DNA of 64,000 bases, from positions 155,812 through 219,811 of the forward strand of contig JBBPIG010000006.1 of NCBI GenBank assembly GCA_038040445.1, written 5' to 3'. Of this stretch, positions 53,419 to 62,937 are shown one piece after another (position 1 is the first letter of the stretch; every line of letters starts with the position of its first letter). This stretch comes from Acidobacteriota bacterium (lineage in GTDB: Bacteria; Acidobacteriota; Blastocatellia; UBA7656). The notes beneath the pieces are model-generated. The model saw only the letters and a program-made list of their open reading frames with translations, ran no database searches and was not told where the DNA came from. The translations under genes and the position numbers were made by a program.

Positions 53419-54513
53419 CTAGCGAATTATTCCTCGTTGCGCCGAGGCCATCCCCATGGCTTTTAGTATCGAATTGCCAACGGTCTTGGCTCTGCTGTTA
53501 GGAACTATCACCATATCATTCGCCAGGATCTCGATGTCTTTCCCTCCCTTCATCACCGCGCCGATGTCAACCTGTATCTCCAGGCGCTTGCCGGTGGCCA
53601 GATCTTGACGGAAGATGACACCTTTCCCCATTGCGGCGTTGAGCGTTGTGCCCTGTGATAGCGCAATGGCCTGTCGTAAAGTCGTCCCGTCGCTTAAGCG
53701 AAAAGATCCGGGCGCATTCACCTCGCCCGCCACGAAGAACACATCGGCTTGCGGTATGTTTACAATGTCACCCGGCTCGACGTAGGCGTTCTGATCGAAG
53801 CGTCCCTGAAACAGGCCGCTGATGTTCACCGTCTTAAGCGTGTAATCGGGGACTGGTTCTTCGGCCGGACTCGCGGTTTGAGTCGTTTGATTCGCTACAA
53901 CAGCCGGCGACTGTTTGGTAGTTCCGTCAGCGTCGCTCGACAAATCGGCTTTCTTGTTGCTCTTGACCTCGCGAATGATGAATGCAGTAGAGCCGTGGTT
54001 CTCAGCCAGCCCCCCCGCGACGTTAATCAACTTCAATAGCGACGGATGGCCTTCCATCTGATAAACGCCCGGCGACCTAACTGCCCCCTGTATGAAGAAG
54101 GTGCGGCTGTAATACTGCTTCACTACCACAAGCACCTGCGGGTCTTTAAGGTAGCGGTTACGCAGTGTGTCGCCAATGAACCTGGACAGTTCCTCGGGCG
54201 TCTTGTCTTGCGCCTTCACCCGCTTTAGATAAGGCATCAAGAAAGTGCCGTCGGCGTTGACCTGATATGTGTTTGATAATTCGGGTGCGTCTTCCACTCG
54301 AACCTCGATCACATCGCGAGGACCGATGCGGTAGTCCTGATCGGGCGCGACCACGATCGACGGTGTTGTGTTTTGCTCGACAGGCGTGGAAGGCGGAAGC
54401 TTGACCTGCGGCTGCTGGCGAGTCTGCGCCGCCGCCGGCGCAAGCGCGACAACGAGTAGCGTGATCATTGCTCCTATGAGGATTGGCTGCGTCGTCCTGG
54501 TTTCGTCGCTCAT
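53419..54513 (-). CDS. Wza-type polysaccharide export protein
   Basis: 364 residues from ATG 54513, chosen for AGGAG eight bases upstream. A signal (ILIGAMITLLVVALAPAAAQ) precedes the poly-export domain (YRIGPRDVIEVRVEDAPELS, YQVNADGTFLMPYLKRVKA) and SLBB domains (FFIQGAVRSPGVYQMEGHP, VFFVAGEVNAPGSFRLSDG), ending EILANDMVIVPNSRA. It should form the outer-membrane part of an exopolysaccharide exporter. No lipobox Cys is visible, so it is not a typical Wza lipoprotein. The tyrosine-kinase partner is not in this window. Confidence 0.92.
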   Translation of the reverse strand: MSDETRTTQPILIGAMITLLVVALAPAAAQTRQQPQVKLPPSTPVEQNTTPSIVVAPDQDYRIGPRDVIEVRVEDAPELSNTYQVNADGTFLMPYLKRVKAQDKTPEELSRFIGDTLRNRYLKDPQVLVVVKQYYSRTFFIQGAVRSPGVYQMEGHPSLLKLINVAGGLAENHGSTAFIIREVKSNKKADLSSDADGTTKQSPAVVANQTTQTASPAEEPVPDYTLKTVNISGLFQGRFDQNAYVEPGDIVNIPQADVFFVAGEVNAPGSFRLSDGTTLRQAIALSQGTTLNAAMGKGVIFRQDLATGKRLEIQVDIGAVMKGGKDIEILANDMVIVPNSRAKTVGNSILKAMGMASAQRGIIR

Positions 54514-54627
54514 ACCCGTACTCCTATTGCGAAACAGCGTCGTGGCCGGCGCCGTGAATCCTTCGACCGCAAGAAACATCAGCGGCCGCGTCTGTGTTTA
54601 GGGTTCGAATTATACACCCGGCATCGA

Positions 54628-56028
54628 TCACTTACTATGTTCCCTTATCGAGAAGTCATCGAACCACACGGTTCCCCGCGTCGGTTCGTCGTAGCTGAAT
54701 TTTGGCTTGCGTTTTACTGAGACGAAAGCGCCGTTCGCGTTTTCAGGCGCCACAAAGTCGACCGTGAGGCGTTGCCAATCGCTTGACCCTCGAGCGACAG
54801 GCTCGGACGCGGCTATCCAGACCGGCGAAGCGCTGCCGGTCACCACCACCCGCGGACCTTCGGGAGTTTCAAAGCCGCTCGTCTTGGCGTAGCACTCAAG
54901 CCTGTACCGCGCGCCCGGTCGAAGCAGCACCATCTGCTTGACCTCGTTGTCGAGGCGGGTTGTGTCTTGCCCGGCGAAATCTATCCTGAGCGATCGCGAA
55001 CCTGATCGAGCTACCGTTTCGTCTATCGCGAGCCGCGCATATTCGGTTCGTCCGAGTGACCACTCGAACTGTGCGAAATCCTTTGCAATGTCTGATTCAA
55101 AGCTGCCATTCCAAATTGGCGCCGACTGTCGGTCGCTGCCGGCGAGATCGCTCAAGAGATCGCGCGCCGTCTCTAACTTTCCGGCGGCGATGAGCGTATC
55201 CAAAAACGCGGAACTCTCCCTGGACGAGGCTATGCGGTCTCTGCGATCGATGCTGCTGAAGATGCTCGCCGCTTCCGCCGGTCGCGAAACCTTGAGCAGA
55301 AACTGCGCCAGCGCCAGCCTGGTTCTTGGATCGTTCCCGCTGACGGCCTGGACGGCGTTGACGTCTCCGCCCGAGGCACGCCACACAAGATCCAGTGTCC
55401 CGGCCAGGAGTTCGCGATTGATGATGACGGCGATGCGGAACTCATCAAGCGACTCAGTCAGCTTACCCTCTCTCACCAGCAGGTTCCCGAGCCGATAGTG
55501 AACGCTCCAGTAGTTTGACGCCAGAGCGCTCGCCGATTTCAGCGATTCTTCCGCGGCTGCCCGGTCGCCGCCGGCTTCCTTGATCGTGGCCAGCGTAAGC
55601 CTGAATCGGTAGTCGTGGGGCGATAGATTCACCGCGCGTTGCGCATGCGACTCGGCCCGCCCCAGATCGCGATCGCTCTGCGATAGTTCGGCCGAGGCCA
55701 GTCGAGCATTCAATCGCGCGGAGCCCGGAAAGTATTCGACAGGCACTCGGAGCATGTCGCGCGTCACCGCGATCCGATAGTCGGCAAGCGTGCCAATGAC
55801 GAACCGCGATACTATCAGCGCGAGCAGCAGCAAGCCGCCGGCAAACGCCCCCATTGCGAGCGCTAACCTTCCGGCCGGTTTGGTTAGATTCAGCTCAAGA
55901 ACCATGCGGTTTAGCGAGTCTGGTGTTATCGAAAAGCGACCGGCGGCGGCGGCCGTTTGCGCAGGCTTCGCCCCAGGTCGGTTGAACCCAAAACGGGAAG
56001 CCGCAACAAGCGGCGTTAGCACTTTCAA
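54628..56028 (-). CDS. Membrane-anchored TPR protein with carbohydrate-binding-like C-terminus
   Basis: 466 residues. A single transmembrane helix at about 52-76 (GRLALAMGAFAGGLLLLALI) is followed by TPR-like helical pairs (SARLNARLASAELSQSDRDL, AESHAQRAVNLSPHDYRFRL, VHYRLGNLLVREGKLTESLD) and, from about 310, a beta-sandwich resembling a galactose-binding domain (WNGSFESDI, GSRSLRIDFAGQ, LLRPGARYRLECYAKTSG, WFDDFSIRE). Similar proteins accompany exopolysaccharide gene clusters. Its neighbours are the exporter and an HprK-like kinase. Confidence 0.8.
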   Translation of the reverse strand: MKVLTPLVAASRFGFNRPGAKPAQTAAAAGRFSITPDSLNRMVLELNLTKPAGRLALAMGAFAGGLLLLALIVSRFVIGTLADYRIAVTRDMLRVPVEYFPGSARLNARLASAELSQSDRDLGRAESHAQRAVNLSPHDYRFRLTLATIKEAGGDRAAAEESLKSASALASNYWSVHYRLGNLLVREGKLTESLDEFRIAVIINRELLAGTLDLVWRASGGDVNAVQAVSGNDPRTRLALAQFLLKVSRPAEAASIFSSIDRRDRIASSRESSAFLDTLIAAGKLETARDLLSDLAGSDRQSAPIWNGSFESDIAKDFAQFEWSLGRTEYARLAIDETVARSGSRSLRIDFAGQDTTRLDNEVKQMVLLRPGARYRLECYAKTSGFETPEGPRVVVTGSASPVWIAASEPVARGSSDWQRLTVDFVAPENANGAFVSVKRKPKFSYDEPTRGTVWFDDFSIREHSK

Positions 56029-56094
56029 ATGACGCGGTTCACTGACCCCGCGTTCGTTCTAACTCGCGCCTGGCGATTGCCAACACAAACGGCG

Positions 56095-56970
56095 TCACTG
56101 GCGACCCAGCCTTTCGAAGATGAAATCCACAACCTGGCCGGCCTCACCTCTATTGCCTTTCAAGACCTGAGCCTGCGACGCGACCAGCCGGACAGCTTCG
56201 AGCATCCTCGCGGGTTGCCGGCGGGCGGAAACGGTGTTGGCCATGAGCTCAAGCGCGCCTTCGCCTGCTGAAAGCTCGCGCGGACGCCATCTCGCCCCAG
56301 GCTTGTATTTGCTCACGACAACCAGCCCGACCGGCAGAGGCTTGACTCCTGACCGTCCCCCCAATGCTTCGACCCGATATTTTTTCGATTTCCCGGGATG
56401 ACCGTTCTCTCGGATCGACAGCGGCCTCGCGTAATGATGCACGCGACCTTGATCGTCGAGCACGGCATACTCGTCAGAATAGTAGATGGCTCCTGCCTTC
56501 ACCAGCGCCGCAACCAGACTGGTCTTTCCGCTGAAGCTGCGTCCGGGTATGACGATCGCTTTTCCTCGCCAGCCGACCACTCCCGCGTGCACGAAGACTC
56601 TGCGCGGCGCGGTCTCCGCCACGAAAAGCTGCAGGTCCGATTCAAACGCGTCAATCGCTTGCTTCATCGTAGACGCGCCGGTTATTTTCTCCTCATCAGC
56701 ATATACGCGAGGGAGCCGTTGACCCTTGCCGCGCGGTTCCTCGACGCCGAGTACGAACGAATATAGTCGATCCACGACGCGTGAACGCGAGGGCTTCCAC
56801 CCGGGCGGCAAGCTAAGCAGAATCCGATCGAGGGTCCTCTTCCTATTGGCCCGAACGCCAAAGCACACTCCGTACGACGTGAATGAGAGGCTCTCCGCCC
56901 ACACTCGGCGGTCTAAATCGGAAATCTTACTTTGCTCGGTGTTCAGACGAAGAGAATTTGACTTAGGCAC
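56095..56970 (-). CDS. HprK-like P-loop kinase
   Basis: 291 residues from GTG 56970, which has GGGAGG six bases upstream; the longer in-frame reading adds unrelated residues. The P-loop is VIPGRSFSGKTSLVAALVKA, followed by YYSDEYAVLDDQGRVHHYAR, as in HPr kinase/phosphorylase relatives found in polysaccharide and exosortase-type clusters. The target is unknown; no HPr gene is nearby. The N-terminal region (SFTSYGVCFGVRANRKRTLD) is typical of this stand-alone branch. Confidence 0.8.
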   Translation of the reverse strand: MPKSNSLRLNTEQSKISDLDRRVWAESLSFTSYGVCFGVRANRKRTLDRILLSLPPGWKPSRSRVVDRLYSFVLGVEEPRGKGQRLPRVYADEEKITGASTMKQAIDAFESDLQLFVAETAPRRVFVHAGVVGWRGKAIVIPGRSFSGKTSLVAALVKAGAIYYSDEYAVLDDQGRVHHYARPLSIRENGHPGKSKKYRVEALGGRSGVKPLPVGLVVVSKYKPGARWRPRELSAGEGALELMANTVSARRQPARMLEAVRLVASQAQVLKGNRGEAGQVVDFIFERLGRQ

Positions 56971-57194
56971 CCATGCCCTCCCGATCGTTCTTTTTCTTTC
57001 CCAATCAACGCTCGCGGCGCAGTTACGACGGCACAATGGTCGGATCGCCAAAGAGCATATCATTATTAGCGCCGAATTTTGCGCCGGGCTCGACTGTCGC
57101 TCACAGCATCAACCGTGGGGGCTAACAGATCACGAATAATATCAAGTCAAGGTTAAGCACCGGCCCCGGGGTGAGTCAACCTTCTACTGCGTCG

Positions 57195-57230
57195 AAAGAA
57201 AAAAGGGACCATAACCAGGCTTATGGCCCC
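57195..57230 (-). terminator. Second terminator after the ExeM-like gene
   Basis: On the minus strand GGGGCCATAA and TTATGGTCCC pair around GCCTGG and are followed by a run of six T. This is a strong rho-independent terminator, in tandem with the one at 57243-57281. Confidence 0.85.
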
Positions 57231-57242
57231 AGAGGAATCCGG

Positions 57243-57281
57243 TTTAGAAGAAAAGCCCGCTCACTTTCCATGTGAACGGGC
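57243..57281 (-). terminator. First terminator after the ExeM-like gene
   Basis: On the minus strand GCCCGTTCAC and GTGAGCGGGC (one mismatch) enclose ATGGAAA and are followed by TTTTCTT. It lies about 30 bp after the stop of the 57311-60706 gene. Confidence 0.88.
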
Positions 57282-57310
57282 TATTGACTCGAGCGATGCT
57301 TGTTAGCCCA

Positions 57311-60300
57311 TTATTTGAACTTGAAGTTCGCTCGATGAATGGTGCCGTCAATCAACTTCACAACCAGTTGCCGGCAGGTGTTGGCCCAGGTCTTATCTGT
57401 TTTCCAGACGTAGCTGTACTGATTAGTGGTGGCATCGAAAGACAGGCCGGTTGATCCAGCCGCTACTGTCGACTCGGCGCCTTCCACCTCGGCCGTCGAG
57501 CCACAAGGTATTACTTGCGACTTGGGATAACCAGTTTGGAAGATCCCCAGTCCCTTGTTACCGCCCAGGCTGAATTTTATCTGTACGGAAGAGCCGGCCT
57601 TCACCAAGTTTACTGCTGGGAGGTTGTCAATCGGAGGGAAGAAACCGCTGAAGTTGTAAATCACAAATACGGTCGCCTCGTCGGTTGCAGTAAGACCACC
57701 ATCATCGGTGACTTGCACCTTGATCGTATGCGTGCCAGGAGCAGTCAATGCGGCAGCCGAAAAGGTCGCGGTCTGGCCCGGCGTCTCAAAGCTGCCATTG
57801 TTGTCGAGGTCCCAGGCATAGGTGAGAGTCCCGCCGTTCGGGTCGCTCCCCACCGCACTTACCAGGACGGATCCGCCTTCAACCACCGAGTACGGTCCGC
57901 CCGCATCGACTGTTGGGGGGTCGTTAAGGGCCAGCCCCACGACGACTGGGTCGTGATCAGACGCGCGGAATGCGCCCGGATCATAGAACGTATTAACCTG
58001 ATTGACTGTCTTGAACTCGACGTTGTAGTCGAGGACTACCGGCTCATCAGCATTGATATGCCACTCGGTCGCGCCTGTCACTTGCGAAGACAGGGTTGCG
58101 CTGGCCAGCGCGTGATCAAGATAGCCTGACTGCCCGTCGAATTGGTATGAGTAGGCATCGGCTCCCACGAAAGCATTTATCAGCTCAGTGTAGCCGGCGT
58201 TCTTGATCACGGTGATCGGGTCTTCCTTCGCATAAGAATTGAGATCGCCCATGATCAGAAAGTCCGGATCGCCGCTGCCAGTGGGGTCTGTCGCAAGCCA
58301 GTTAACCAACGCCGTGGCAGCGTTGGTGCGGGTCAAGTTACAGTTGCCCTGACCATCACCTGTATCAGGGTCACCTATGTCAGCGCAGGCCGAGCCCTTT
58401 GACTTCAAGTGATTGACCACGACCGTGAATTTCGCGCCCGTCGAAATCTGACTAAACGTCTGAGCCAGCGCCGGACGATTTCTTGTGTCAATGAACAGCG
58501 GGTCCACCGTCGTAGTGAGAATGGCGTGTGAGCCGACAGGCGCAACGGTCGCGGGCTTGTAGATGAACGCGACGCGAATTTCATCTGTCCCGACCACTCC
58601 GGTATTAATAAAGGCATAGGTGCCAGGCGCGGTCGCTGCGTTCAGGCCGGCTACAAGGTCTTCAATGGCGCTGTTGGGGGTCGCGTCATTTTCTATTTCA
58701 CTCAACCCCGCAATATCAGGATTGATGGTCGTAATCGAGTTGATGATCTTGTCTCTCTGGCGTGTGAACTCAGTCGTTGTGTCTGCGCCTCGCGCAGTCG
58801 GGAATCCTCCGCCCAGCCCGTCACCGTTGAAATAATTCAAGACGTTGAGGCCGGCGACTTTAAGCGTGCCGCCAACAGCAGCGTGCGCGGCCGGTCGCGG
58901 GTTATCCGCGGTAAAGCTGATCGGACCCACCGGTTGCACTCGGTAAAGCCCGAACCTCTGCTCCAGCACACCGGTCAGGCCGCTGACCTTGTAACCCACC
59001 CGCAGAGTGTTGAAGGCGCTCAACCCTGGAGCAGGATAAAGCGTCGGGTCGATGTTTTGAAGGTTGTTGGCGTCATCGAGCACTATGCGTCTGCGGTCGT
59101 TGAGGTCTTGTTGCGCGATAGCCAAGGCGCCGGGCGTTGTGATGTTGGTCGGATTCAACAGGCGTCCGTCTACAGAAAGACCGACTTCCCCGAATCGGCC
59201 AAGGGTGAAGTTGTCGGTAACGGTCAAATCTTGCAGAATGTCGATCCGCATCCCCTCGTAGCGTTCCCAATCAGCGATGCTTGCGACTGGAAGCGTAACA
59301 GTTGAGGACGAGGGAAGGCTGTTGCCGGAACTACAGACAGAGAGTGCGGAAACACTTGTGAGTTCGGTCAGGGTAACGCCGCTGGTTAAGAACTCGGTGA
59401 CGGTGCCCTTCACACGAACCTTATCGCCGACATTAACCGCGAAGCTGGTGTTGAAAACAAAGATCCCTTCCGACGTCGCGGGATCAGCATCGGCATCGGC
59501 ATCTTCCTCTTGCACGAAGTAGCCACTAAACTGGCCGGCTCCCTGATAATCGCCGACGACGATCCCCTCAATTACCACATTCGTCGCTCCAACGATCGGG
59601 CTGGCCGGACCGCTACCCTGGATGGCGTGAATAAGAGTAGCCGGGTCGCCGCAGATCAGTACGACCGGCGTGGCAAAGCTGAAGGCAAAGTCCGCTGCCA
59701 TTAGGTCTGGCGGATCATTCGTATCCAGGTCAGTCACCTGGCTCGCCACAATTGTCACGGTGACAGATTCGTTATTAACAAAATCGATGGTGGGATCGAG
59801 GGTGAAGGTCGTCGGACCGCCGCTCACCGCAGCAGCATGCGAGCCACTCGAGGTGCCGACGATCGTGAACCACGTGCCGCTCACGTTTACAGCTTCGCTG
59901 AAGTTGACTGTGATGGACGCGTTCAGGGCGACGTTGGTAGCGCCGTTGATCGGAACAGTACTAGCTACCGCTGGCGCAGCATCGCCAACACAGGTATTTA
60001 GTGGAGAGCTCGTGTTGCGTGGGTTCGGCGTAGCAGCAGCAAAATCGGACGCGTTGTTATCCGTATCGGTGCAGCCGCCCAGTGCCCGGAAGGCAGCAAG
60101 TATAGCCGATAGAGTCGGCGCGGCTCCGGCTCCCTCGAAGAAGTTCGCATTGCCGTAGCCGACTAGGTCCACGATAGTGGCAAGCGCGGCAGGTGTGCAG
60201 GGTTGCCCAACGCTTCCGTTGCAACCGAGAGGAGTTGTTGTGTTGACCAAAGCCACTTTCCCTGCGCCAGCGGCCATAGCAATTGGAGTTGCATCGGTAA

Positions 60301-60706
60301 CGTCCGGTGTTGGAAGCGGTGAACCGACAGCCGCGTTTGTAGCTTCCTGAATCAAAAAATACTGGCCCGGAGCAATGGAACCAGACAAAGGTGTGATCAG
60401 ATTAGTTGCGGAGCCGAAGTTACCGGTGCCAGTTGCGCTCGTATACTGCACCGACCATCCGGCCAGTGAGACCGTGGTAGTGCCACGGTTGAATAGTTCG
60501 ATAAAGTCGTGAGTGAAGGTCGCGCCGACGTTGCCGCCGCCGCCGTACACCTGACTGATTACGACTCCGCTTGAGATGCCTTGGACTCGGGGGGGCGACG
60601 CAACCAAGTAGGCTGCAGATAGAAAGATCGTTATCAGAAGCAGAACGGAGGCGTTCCGCCGTACACGCACAGCTATTCTCTTCCCAGGACTTGCTTTTCT
60701 TTTCAT
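57311..60706 (-). CDS. ExeM/NucH-like extracellular nuclease with lamin-tail domain
   Basis: 1131 residues. Signal peptide (SVLLLITIFLSAAYLVASPP), then a lamin-tail domain (VVISQVYGGGGNVGATFTHD, FIELFNRGTTTVSLAGWSVQ), a bacterial Ig-like domain (VASTVPINGATNVALNASIT), an OB-like part (GIFVFNTSFAVNVGDKVRVK), and an endonuclease/exonuclease/phosphatase domain (VAGLNVLNYFNGDGLGGGF, IAGLSEIENDATPNSAIEDL, VVVNHLKSKGSACADIGDPD, FLIMGDLNSYAKEDPITVI, ASDHDPVVVGLAL). A PKD domain (AVGSDPNGGTLTYAWDLDNN) and a C-terminal beta module follow. It should degrade extracellular DNA. Strong tandem terminators follow, so it is probably a single-gene unit. Confidence 0.93.
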   Translation of the reverse strand: MKRKASPGKRIAVRVRRNASVLLLITIFLSAAYLVASPPRVQGISSGVVISQVYGGGGNVGATFTHDFIELFNRGTTTVSLAGWSVQYTSATGTGNFGSATNLITPLSGSIAPGQYFLIQEATNAAVGSPLPTPDVTDATPIAMAAGAGKVALVNTTTPLGCNGSVGQPCTPAALATIVDLVGYGNANFFEGAGAAPTLSAILAAFRALGGCTDTDNNASDFAAATPNPRNTSSPLNTCVGDAAPAVASTVPINGATNVALNASITVNFSEAVNVSGTWFTIVGTSSGSHAAAVSGGPTTFTLDPTIDFVNNESVTVTIVASQVTDLDTNDPPDLMAADFAFSFATPVVLICGDPATLIHAIQGSGPASPIVGATNVVIEGIVVGDYQGAGQFSGYFVQEEDADADADPATSEGIFVFNTSFAVNVGDKVRVKGTVTEFLTSGVTLTELTSVSALSVCSSGNSLPSSSTVTLPVASIADWERYEGMRIDILQDLTVTDNFTLGRFGEVGLSVDGRLLNPTNITTPGALAIAQQDLNDRRRIVLDDANNLQNIDPTLYPAPGLSAFNTLRVGYKVSGLTGVLEQRFGLYRVQPVGPISFTADNPRPAAHAAVGGTLKVAGLNVLNYFNGDGLGGGFPTARGADTTTEFTRQRDKIINSITTINPDIAGLSEIENDATPNSAIEDLVAGLNAATAPGTYAFINTGVVGTDEIRVAFIYKPATVAPVGSHAILTTTVDPLFIDTRNRPALAQTFSQISTGAKFTVVVNHLKSKGSACADIGDPDTGDGQGNCNLTRTNAATALVNWLATDPTGSGDPDFLIMGDLNSYAKEDPITVIKNAGYTELINAFVGADAYSYQFDGQSGYLDHALASATLSSQVTGATEWHINADEPVVLDYNVEFKTVNQVNTFYDPGAFRASDHDPVVVGLALNDPPTVDAGGPYSVVEGGSVLVSAVGSDPNGGTLTYAWDLDNNGSFETPGQTATFSAAALTAPGTHTIKVQVTDDGGLTATDEATVFVIYNFSGFFPPIDNLPAVNLVKAGSSVQIKFSLGGNKGLGIFQTGYPKSQVIPCGSTAEVEGAESTVAAGSTGLSFDATTNQYSYVWKTDKTWANTCRQLVVKLIDGTIHRANFKFK

Positions 60707-60915
60707 GTTGAAAGGCCTGTCTTGCAGCCAAAGACCAGAGGGTGGTCAAGGGTAGAAGACTTAAGCCGACTCCTTTAGCTTAATTTTGTGACTTGAATGC
60801 CTTTTTTTCTAAGGCTTAAAGCTCAATGGTAAGGCGCATTCTATCTGAGGCCACTCCTGCGGGCAAGGCGGAAACGTGCGGCGGACAGGGCGGAGCGCCA
60901 AGAATCAACTCGCGC
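60707..60915. other. Intergenic region upstream of the ExeM-like gene
   Basis: 209 bp between GtrA and the nuclease start. The AT-rich stretch at about 60775-60815 (TTAATTTTGTGACTTGAATG) is the likeliest promoter for the nuclease, read leftwards, but no clear box pair can be fixed by eye. No gene is present. Confidence 0.4.
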
Positions 60916-61356
60916 CTAGATGAATACCAAACGGTCGGCTAGAGCGAAGTTCACCAGAGAACAGATTCCTATTGTAATAAGGTTCGCCGCATGCGGGTTC
61001 AGATTGAGCAGACCCACCAGTAAGAACATCACCGCCAGGTTGCCAATCAACGACGTCGCTCCGTTCATCGCGTTAAACCGCAGCAGAGAATGCGAGGCCC
61101 GAGACTGCGGACGGTCAGCCCAGGTCCATCGTCTGTGCCAAACGAAATTGTGCAGCACTGATGCTTCAACCGCGAAAGCGGTCGCGATCAAATAGTGCAT
61201 TCCCGCAACCCGCAACAGAACGGCAAGCGTCGCCGTTTGCACGATGACACCCCCGGCCCCAACCGCGCTGAACCTGGCGAAGCGATGGAAGACGCCCGTC
61301 CGTTCGAGCCCGGTCTCTTCTCGTGGATGACTGCCTGCGCGAGCGCCGTTCATCAA
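60916..61356 (-). CDS. GtrA-family membrane protein
   Basis: 146 residues with four hydrophobic helices: FARFSAVGAGGVIVQTATLA, YLIATAFAVEASVLHNFVWH, LIGNLAVMFLLVGLLNLNPH, LITIGICSLVNFALADRLVF. The motif HNFVWHRRWTW is the GtrA hallmark. GtrA proteins are thought to flip or position lipid-linked sugars for cell-surface polysaccharide modification. It overlaps the CDP-alcohol phosphatidyltransferase gene by 4 bp, which suggests lipid-related coupling. Confidence 0.9.
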   Translation of the reverse strand: MMNGARAGSHPREETGLERTGVFHRFARFSAVGAGGVIVQTATLAVLLRVAGMHYLIATAFAVEASVLHNFVWHRRWTWADRPQSRASHSLLRFNAMNGATSLIGNLAVMFLLVGLLNLNPHAANLITIGICSLVNFALADRLVFI

Positions 61357-62063
61357 ACCCTCTCCGCGCGATACAGCGTTATGGTGTTTCGCGTGACTGA
61401 AACGAGCAGCACGACCGCCATCAACGCCACGGCTACGATGGCGCCGATATCGAAGAACAGGTACGTGTCGCCCAGTACCTGAGTGGTCGGATGCCCCATT
61501 GCTCTGATGTTGCCAATGGCGAGCAGTATTCTTAGCTCGGTCGGGCTGAACTTATAAAACGAGAGCTTGAAAGTCCCAATCGTATAAGTCGCAAGATAGA
61601 CGTCGATCGACAGCATGAAGTAAGTCACCAGCGTTGCGAGCGCGATCGTCCACGACATATAGCCGGATAGCGCCAGTCCGCAGATCACGAACAGAATGCC
61701 GAACGCGTCGATGATGTGGTCGACGTAAAAGCCGTATCGCGGTCTCTGTTTGTTGCGGGCGCGGGCTAGCGTTCCGTCGAGACTGTCGCCAAACCAGTTG
61801 AGCGCGAGGCACAGGTTCACAATCAGAAGCGCGGGCGGCCACCACCTCGCGAGTGCGTAGCACACACCTGCAGCCAGCATCGCGGCCAGACCCAGCAGCG
61901 TGAGGTGGTCCGACTTGACCCAGCCCGGCATATGACTCGCCAGCCAGCTCAAACAAATGCGCTCGAGCGGCGCGAGCATGCTCGTCTGCTGTCGAACCGC
62001 ACTCTTGAACTCGGGATTGAGTTGAGGTTCCATTGTAAGATTTTTTTCGGCCGGGCTGTTCAT
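61353..62063 (-). CDS. CDP-alcohol phosphatidyltransferase
   Basis: 236 residues. The active-site motif GDSLDGTLARARNKQRPRYG followed by FYVDHIID fits the DxxDGxxAR...GxxxDxxxD pattern of the family, which joins a CDP-linked lipid or alcohol to a second alcohol. Five or six membrane helices are visible (HLTLLGLAAMLAAGVCYALA; ILFVICGLALSGYMSWTIAL). The acceptor is unknown. It overlaps GtrA downstream and is 2 bp from the zinc-ribbon gene upstream, so the three probably form one unit. Confidence 0.92.
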   Translation of the reverse strand: MNSPAEKNLTMEPQLNPEFKSAVRQQTSMLAPLERICLSWLASHMPGWVKSDHLTLLGLAAMLAAGVCYALARWWPPALLIVNLCLALNWFGDSLDGTLARARNKQRPRYGFYVDHIIDAFGILFVICGLALSGYMSWTIALATLVTYFMLSIDVYLATYTIGTFKLSFYKFSPTELRILLAIGNIRAMGHPTTQVLGDTYLFFDIGAIVAVALMAVVLLVSVTRNTITLYRAERV

Positions 62064-62065
62064 TC

Positions 62066-62470
62066 TTACCTCGCTAAGTTCTTCACTGCCGCGTAAGCGT
62101 CCAGCGGCGAAAGCAAAACTATGATCAACCAGATTGGAATCGAGATGAGCCCGAGGATCATTCGCTTTACGAGACGGCTTTGATTCTCCGCTGAAGGCCC
62201 CGCTAGAGCGCCGGTGACCACAGCACTGACAAGCGGCGCGGAGACTCGGCGATACACATCCGATCGCGCGCCGGTCGCAAGCAGAGAGGTCGCATACGAC
62301 GTCGCTCCAGAGACAGGCTCGGCAGGCGCTTGTTCAAGCGTTAACGCCGTGCGCTCGTGCTGATGCTCGCCGCACCAACGGCAAAACTTGTCGCGGTCGA
62401 GCAGTCCCGAGCCGCACCCGCAGCAAGCCTTGATCGCGACCGTCCTTACTTCTTGTTCCATCTCATCCAT
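62066..62470 (-). CDS. Zinc-ribbon protein with C-terminal membrane helix
   Basis: 134 residues from ATG 62470 (a longer frame from 62539 adds unrelated sequence). The zinc ribbon CCGCGSGLLDRDKFCRWCG (about 16-34) is followed by a Ser/Ala-rich linker and one membrane helix (MILGLISIPIWLIIVLLSPL). Function is unknown. It is the first gene of a three-gene set with the phosphatidyltransferase and GtrA. Confidence 0.72.
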   Translation of the reverse strand: MDEMEQEVRTVAIKACCGCGSGLLDRDKFCRWCGEHQHERTALTLEQAPAEPVSGATSYATSLLATGARSDVYRRVSAPLVSAVVTGALAGPSAENQSRLVKRMILGLISIPIWLIIVLLSPLDAYAAVKNLAR

Positions 62471-62699
62471 AACAACCCCTAGCAGGTCCTGTCCTCGATG
62501 GCTCAAGTCCACCCAGTGACAGGGCAACGGGGATGCCACAACAATGAAGTTGGTAAAGGGTTCAAAACGAATGGAGTTTGGCAGACTTGATTAAGAGCGG
62601 TGATAAATCGTGTGCAGTAAAAACCTGACAGATGCAACTTTGCCCGGAGTTCAAGCGCCCGACCTATGATCGTGCAGACCGGGGCACATTTGGACTGCG

Positions 62700-62913
62700 G
62701 CGGCGCCGCTTTGGATGTGCCAAATAAGTAGAGCGGTGCAGAACTCAGTCGTAGTACCGAGAGCCAAAGCGCCGCGAATGACACGTCTTGCAAAGCTCTT
62801 TGGTGGTGGACGGCGCACTCCAAAAGTCCGCCGCTTTGGGTGTGACGCATAACTAGAGCGGTGCGGAACTCAGTCTTAGTAACAAGAGCCAAAGCACCGC
62901 GATGACACGTCTT
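62700..62913. repeat. Imperfect direct repeat of about 85 bp
   Basis: Two copies, about 62707-62792 and 62831-62913, share CCGCTTTGG.TGTG, TAGAGCGGTGC.GAACTCAGTC, GAGCCAAAGC.CCGCG and ATGACACGTCTT. Each also carries a GCACCGCTC/GAGCGGTGC-like internal palindrome. This is the main content of the 62471-62937 gap, and no gene is visible there. It looks like a duplicated intergenic element. Confidence 0.8.
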
Positions 62914-62937
62914 CTTAAGCGTCGCCGTTTGTCCCGC

